Below are positions 4,639 to 5,838 of a stretch of DNA of 5,838 nucleotides, in pieces. This stretch comes from CAYLLT01 sp964591605 (lineage in GTDB: Bacteria; Planctomycetota; Phycisphaerae; UBA1845; PWPN01). The position numbers and the translations under genes were made by a program. Positions within the stretch are counted from its first letter, which is position 1. Each line of letters begins with the position of its first letter. The stretch covers positions 1-5,838 of the forward strand of contig CAZQEN010000432.1 in NCBI GenBank assembly GCA_964591605.1, written 5' to 3'. The notes beneath the pieces are model-generated. The model searched no databases and was not told the origin of the DNA. It saw only the letters and a list, made by a program, of their open reading frames with translations.

Positions 4639-5838
4639 TCAGGGAAGACAGGGTGTCTGCACCTCGGCCCGGCTCGCGCACGCGACGAACGCGTTGAAAT
4701 CCGTCGCATCCACGTCGCCGTCCCCCTGCGGGAAGTCCGGCAGCTCCGGCCGGTCGAAGCAGATGCACTGCCCGGAGACCGGCGTGCCGCTGCCCGCGTA
4801 GCAGCGCTGAAACTCGGCGAAGTCGTCGAGATCAACGTCGCTGTCGCCATCCGCGTCGGCGAAGGGGGTCTGGCACACCCGCGGACAGACCGTCGTGGCG
4901 CACGCGCTGCCGACCCCGCGGAACACGCCGCTGCAGCCCTCCGCCGTCGTCTCGGTGCACGTCCCTCCCGGCTCACAGCAGGCGCCGATGCACTCGTCGC
5001 CCTCGCAGGGCCGCGGGGCCAGGGCCACCCCGCGGAAAACCTCCAGATCGCCTGCCGTCGTCAGCGTGATGAACGTGTCAGCCGCCGTGCAGCCCGGCTC
5101 CAGCCCGGTGGGGCAGCCCGTGTCGGTCACCGTGACCAGACTGTTGCCCAGCGTGCCGCCGACCGGGTTGTTGGCGGTGATCGCGTAGAGCACCACCTGC
5201 CCGCTGCCATTGGTCTGCCCGGTCAGCGCCCGCACCGTCTGCACGCCCGCCGGCAGACCGGCATTCAGCGTGTACCGATAGGTCAGCATGCCGAACGTCG
5301 GGGACTGCGAGTCCGCATCACGGGCGAACTTGAGGATGCCGCCGTTGTCGGCGGGAAAATCGTCATTGCACAGGTACACGGTGTCCGCGTCGGAAAAGAA
5401 GAAGTCATACGGACTGCCGACGCGCACCACCCCGTCCTCATCGTACACCTTCGGCAGATTCACCGTATCGGCGCCGGGATCCGTCGGGATGCCCGTGCCG
5501 ATGGTGTACACGCCGCGGTGCTGATCATACGTGCTGCTCTCGCGATTCCAGGTGCCGTAGAGCTGGCCGAAGAAGATGTTCGCGGTTCGGGCGTCGATGA
5601 ACTCCCCTCCGCCCGCCGGCCCGGTCGGCACGTGGTTCGACGTGCTCGCCCCGTACAGGGCATGCTGCACGCGCCCGCGCCGGTTGCTGCCGCTGCCGCT
5701 GTGGCCGCCGGCCAGCCAGAAATGCGTTCCATCGACGGTGGCCACGCTCCGCAGCGACCCGTTCGCCCCTTCATACACCCCGGCGTCCCCGCTCGTCACC
5801 GTGCTGACGGTGTGAATCGCCGTGATGGGGTCCACGAC
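4639..5838 (-). CDS. secreted cysteine-rich protein with dockerin-like Asp repeats (partial, N-terminus outside window)
   Basis: This is an open frame of 399 residues running off the right edge; the true start and any signal peptide are not visible. The GTG at 5833-5835 is an internal codon as far as can be told. The first two thirds are rich in Gly, Thr, Asp and aromatic residues with short beta-strand-like stretches (for example SVATVDGTHFWLAGG and DADTVYLCNDD), consistent with an extracellular beta-propeller or beta-rich domain, though no family is assigned. A 45-residue module (4873-5007) contains nine cysteines, including GACCEPGGTC, and is likely disulfide-bonded. The C-terminus has two Asp-rich EF-hand/dockerin-like calcium motifs: DADGDSDVDLDDF (within 4810-4863) and GDGDVDATDF (within 4678-4725). 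Such endings are common in exported planctomycete proteins. It is convergent with cbiO and functionally unconnected as far as can be seen. Its role is unknown; adhesion or substrate binding are guesses. Confidence 0.82.
   Translation of the reverse strand, partial: VVDPITAIHTVSTVTSGDAGVYEGANGSLRSVATVDGTHFWLAGGHSGSGSNRRGRVQHALYGASTSNHVPTGPAGGGEFIDARTANIFFGQLYGTWNRESSTYDQHRGVYTIGTGIPTDPGADTVNLPKVYDEDGVVRVGSPYDFFFSDADTVYLCNDDFPADNGGILKFARDADSQSPTFGMLTYRYTLNAGLPAGVQTVRALTGQTNGSGQVVLYAITANNPVGGTLGNSLVTVTDTGCPTGLEPGCTAADTFITLTTAGDLEVFRGVALAPRPCEGDECIGACCEPGGTCTETTAEGCSGVFRGVGSACATTVCPRVCQTPFADADGDSDVDLDDFAEFQRCYAGSGTPVSGQCICFDRPELPDFPQGDGDVDATDFNAFVACASRAEVQTPCLP

Overview
The window is GC-rich bacterial DNA, most probably from the Planctomycetota and perhaps the Phycisphaerae. 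That assignment is an inference. It rests on the secreted protein at the right end, which has a GACC-type cysteine module and Asp-rich dockerin-like C-terminal repeats, on hairpin-rich intergenic repeats that begin GGGTGGCATGGG, on an AATGACGAA-type inverted repeat, and on start codons that often lack a Shine-Dalgarno sequence.

Layout from left to right. (1) Positions 19-118 hold a palindromic repeat, followed by a candidate promoter and a two-gene unit: a small helical protein of unknown function (236-487) and a TatD-like metal-dependent hydrolase (543-1370) that keeps a full set of metal-ligand residues. (2) Positions 1371-1838 are non-coding and hold two unrelated repeat elements: an AATGACGAA inverted repeat (1449-1580) and a second copy of the GGGTGGCATGGG element (1632-1726). 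A near-consensus sigma70-type promoter follows at 1773-1801. (3) Positions 1839-4608 encode a complete energy-coupling-factor (ECF) importer for Co2+ or Ni2+: a CbiM/NikM substrate-binding subunit fused to a PDGLE domain, the CbiQ transmembrane coupling subunit and the CbiO ATPase. The cluster is interrupted between cbiM and cbiQ by about 200 bases that contain a hairpin and a third copy of the repeat. (4) On the minus strand, ending 30 bases from cbiO in convergent orientation, is the C-terminal part (4639-5838) of a secreted, cysteine-rich, calcium-binding-type protein whose start lies beyond the window.

How the genes work together: the three cbi genes encode a self-sufficient metal uptake system. 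CbiM binds the ion through its extreme N-terminus, CbiQ links it to the ATPase, and CbiO powers transport. No metalloenzyme or cobalamin gene is present, so cobalt and nickel cannot be told apart here. The small gene and the hydrolase probably form a separate transcription unit. I see no new defence or mobile system. The most unusual content is the repeat family: three modular, similarly oriented, structure-rich copies, each lying upstream of a gene or inside an operon.
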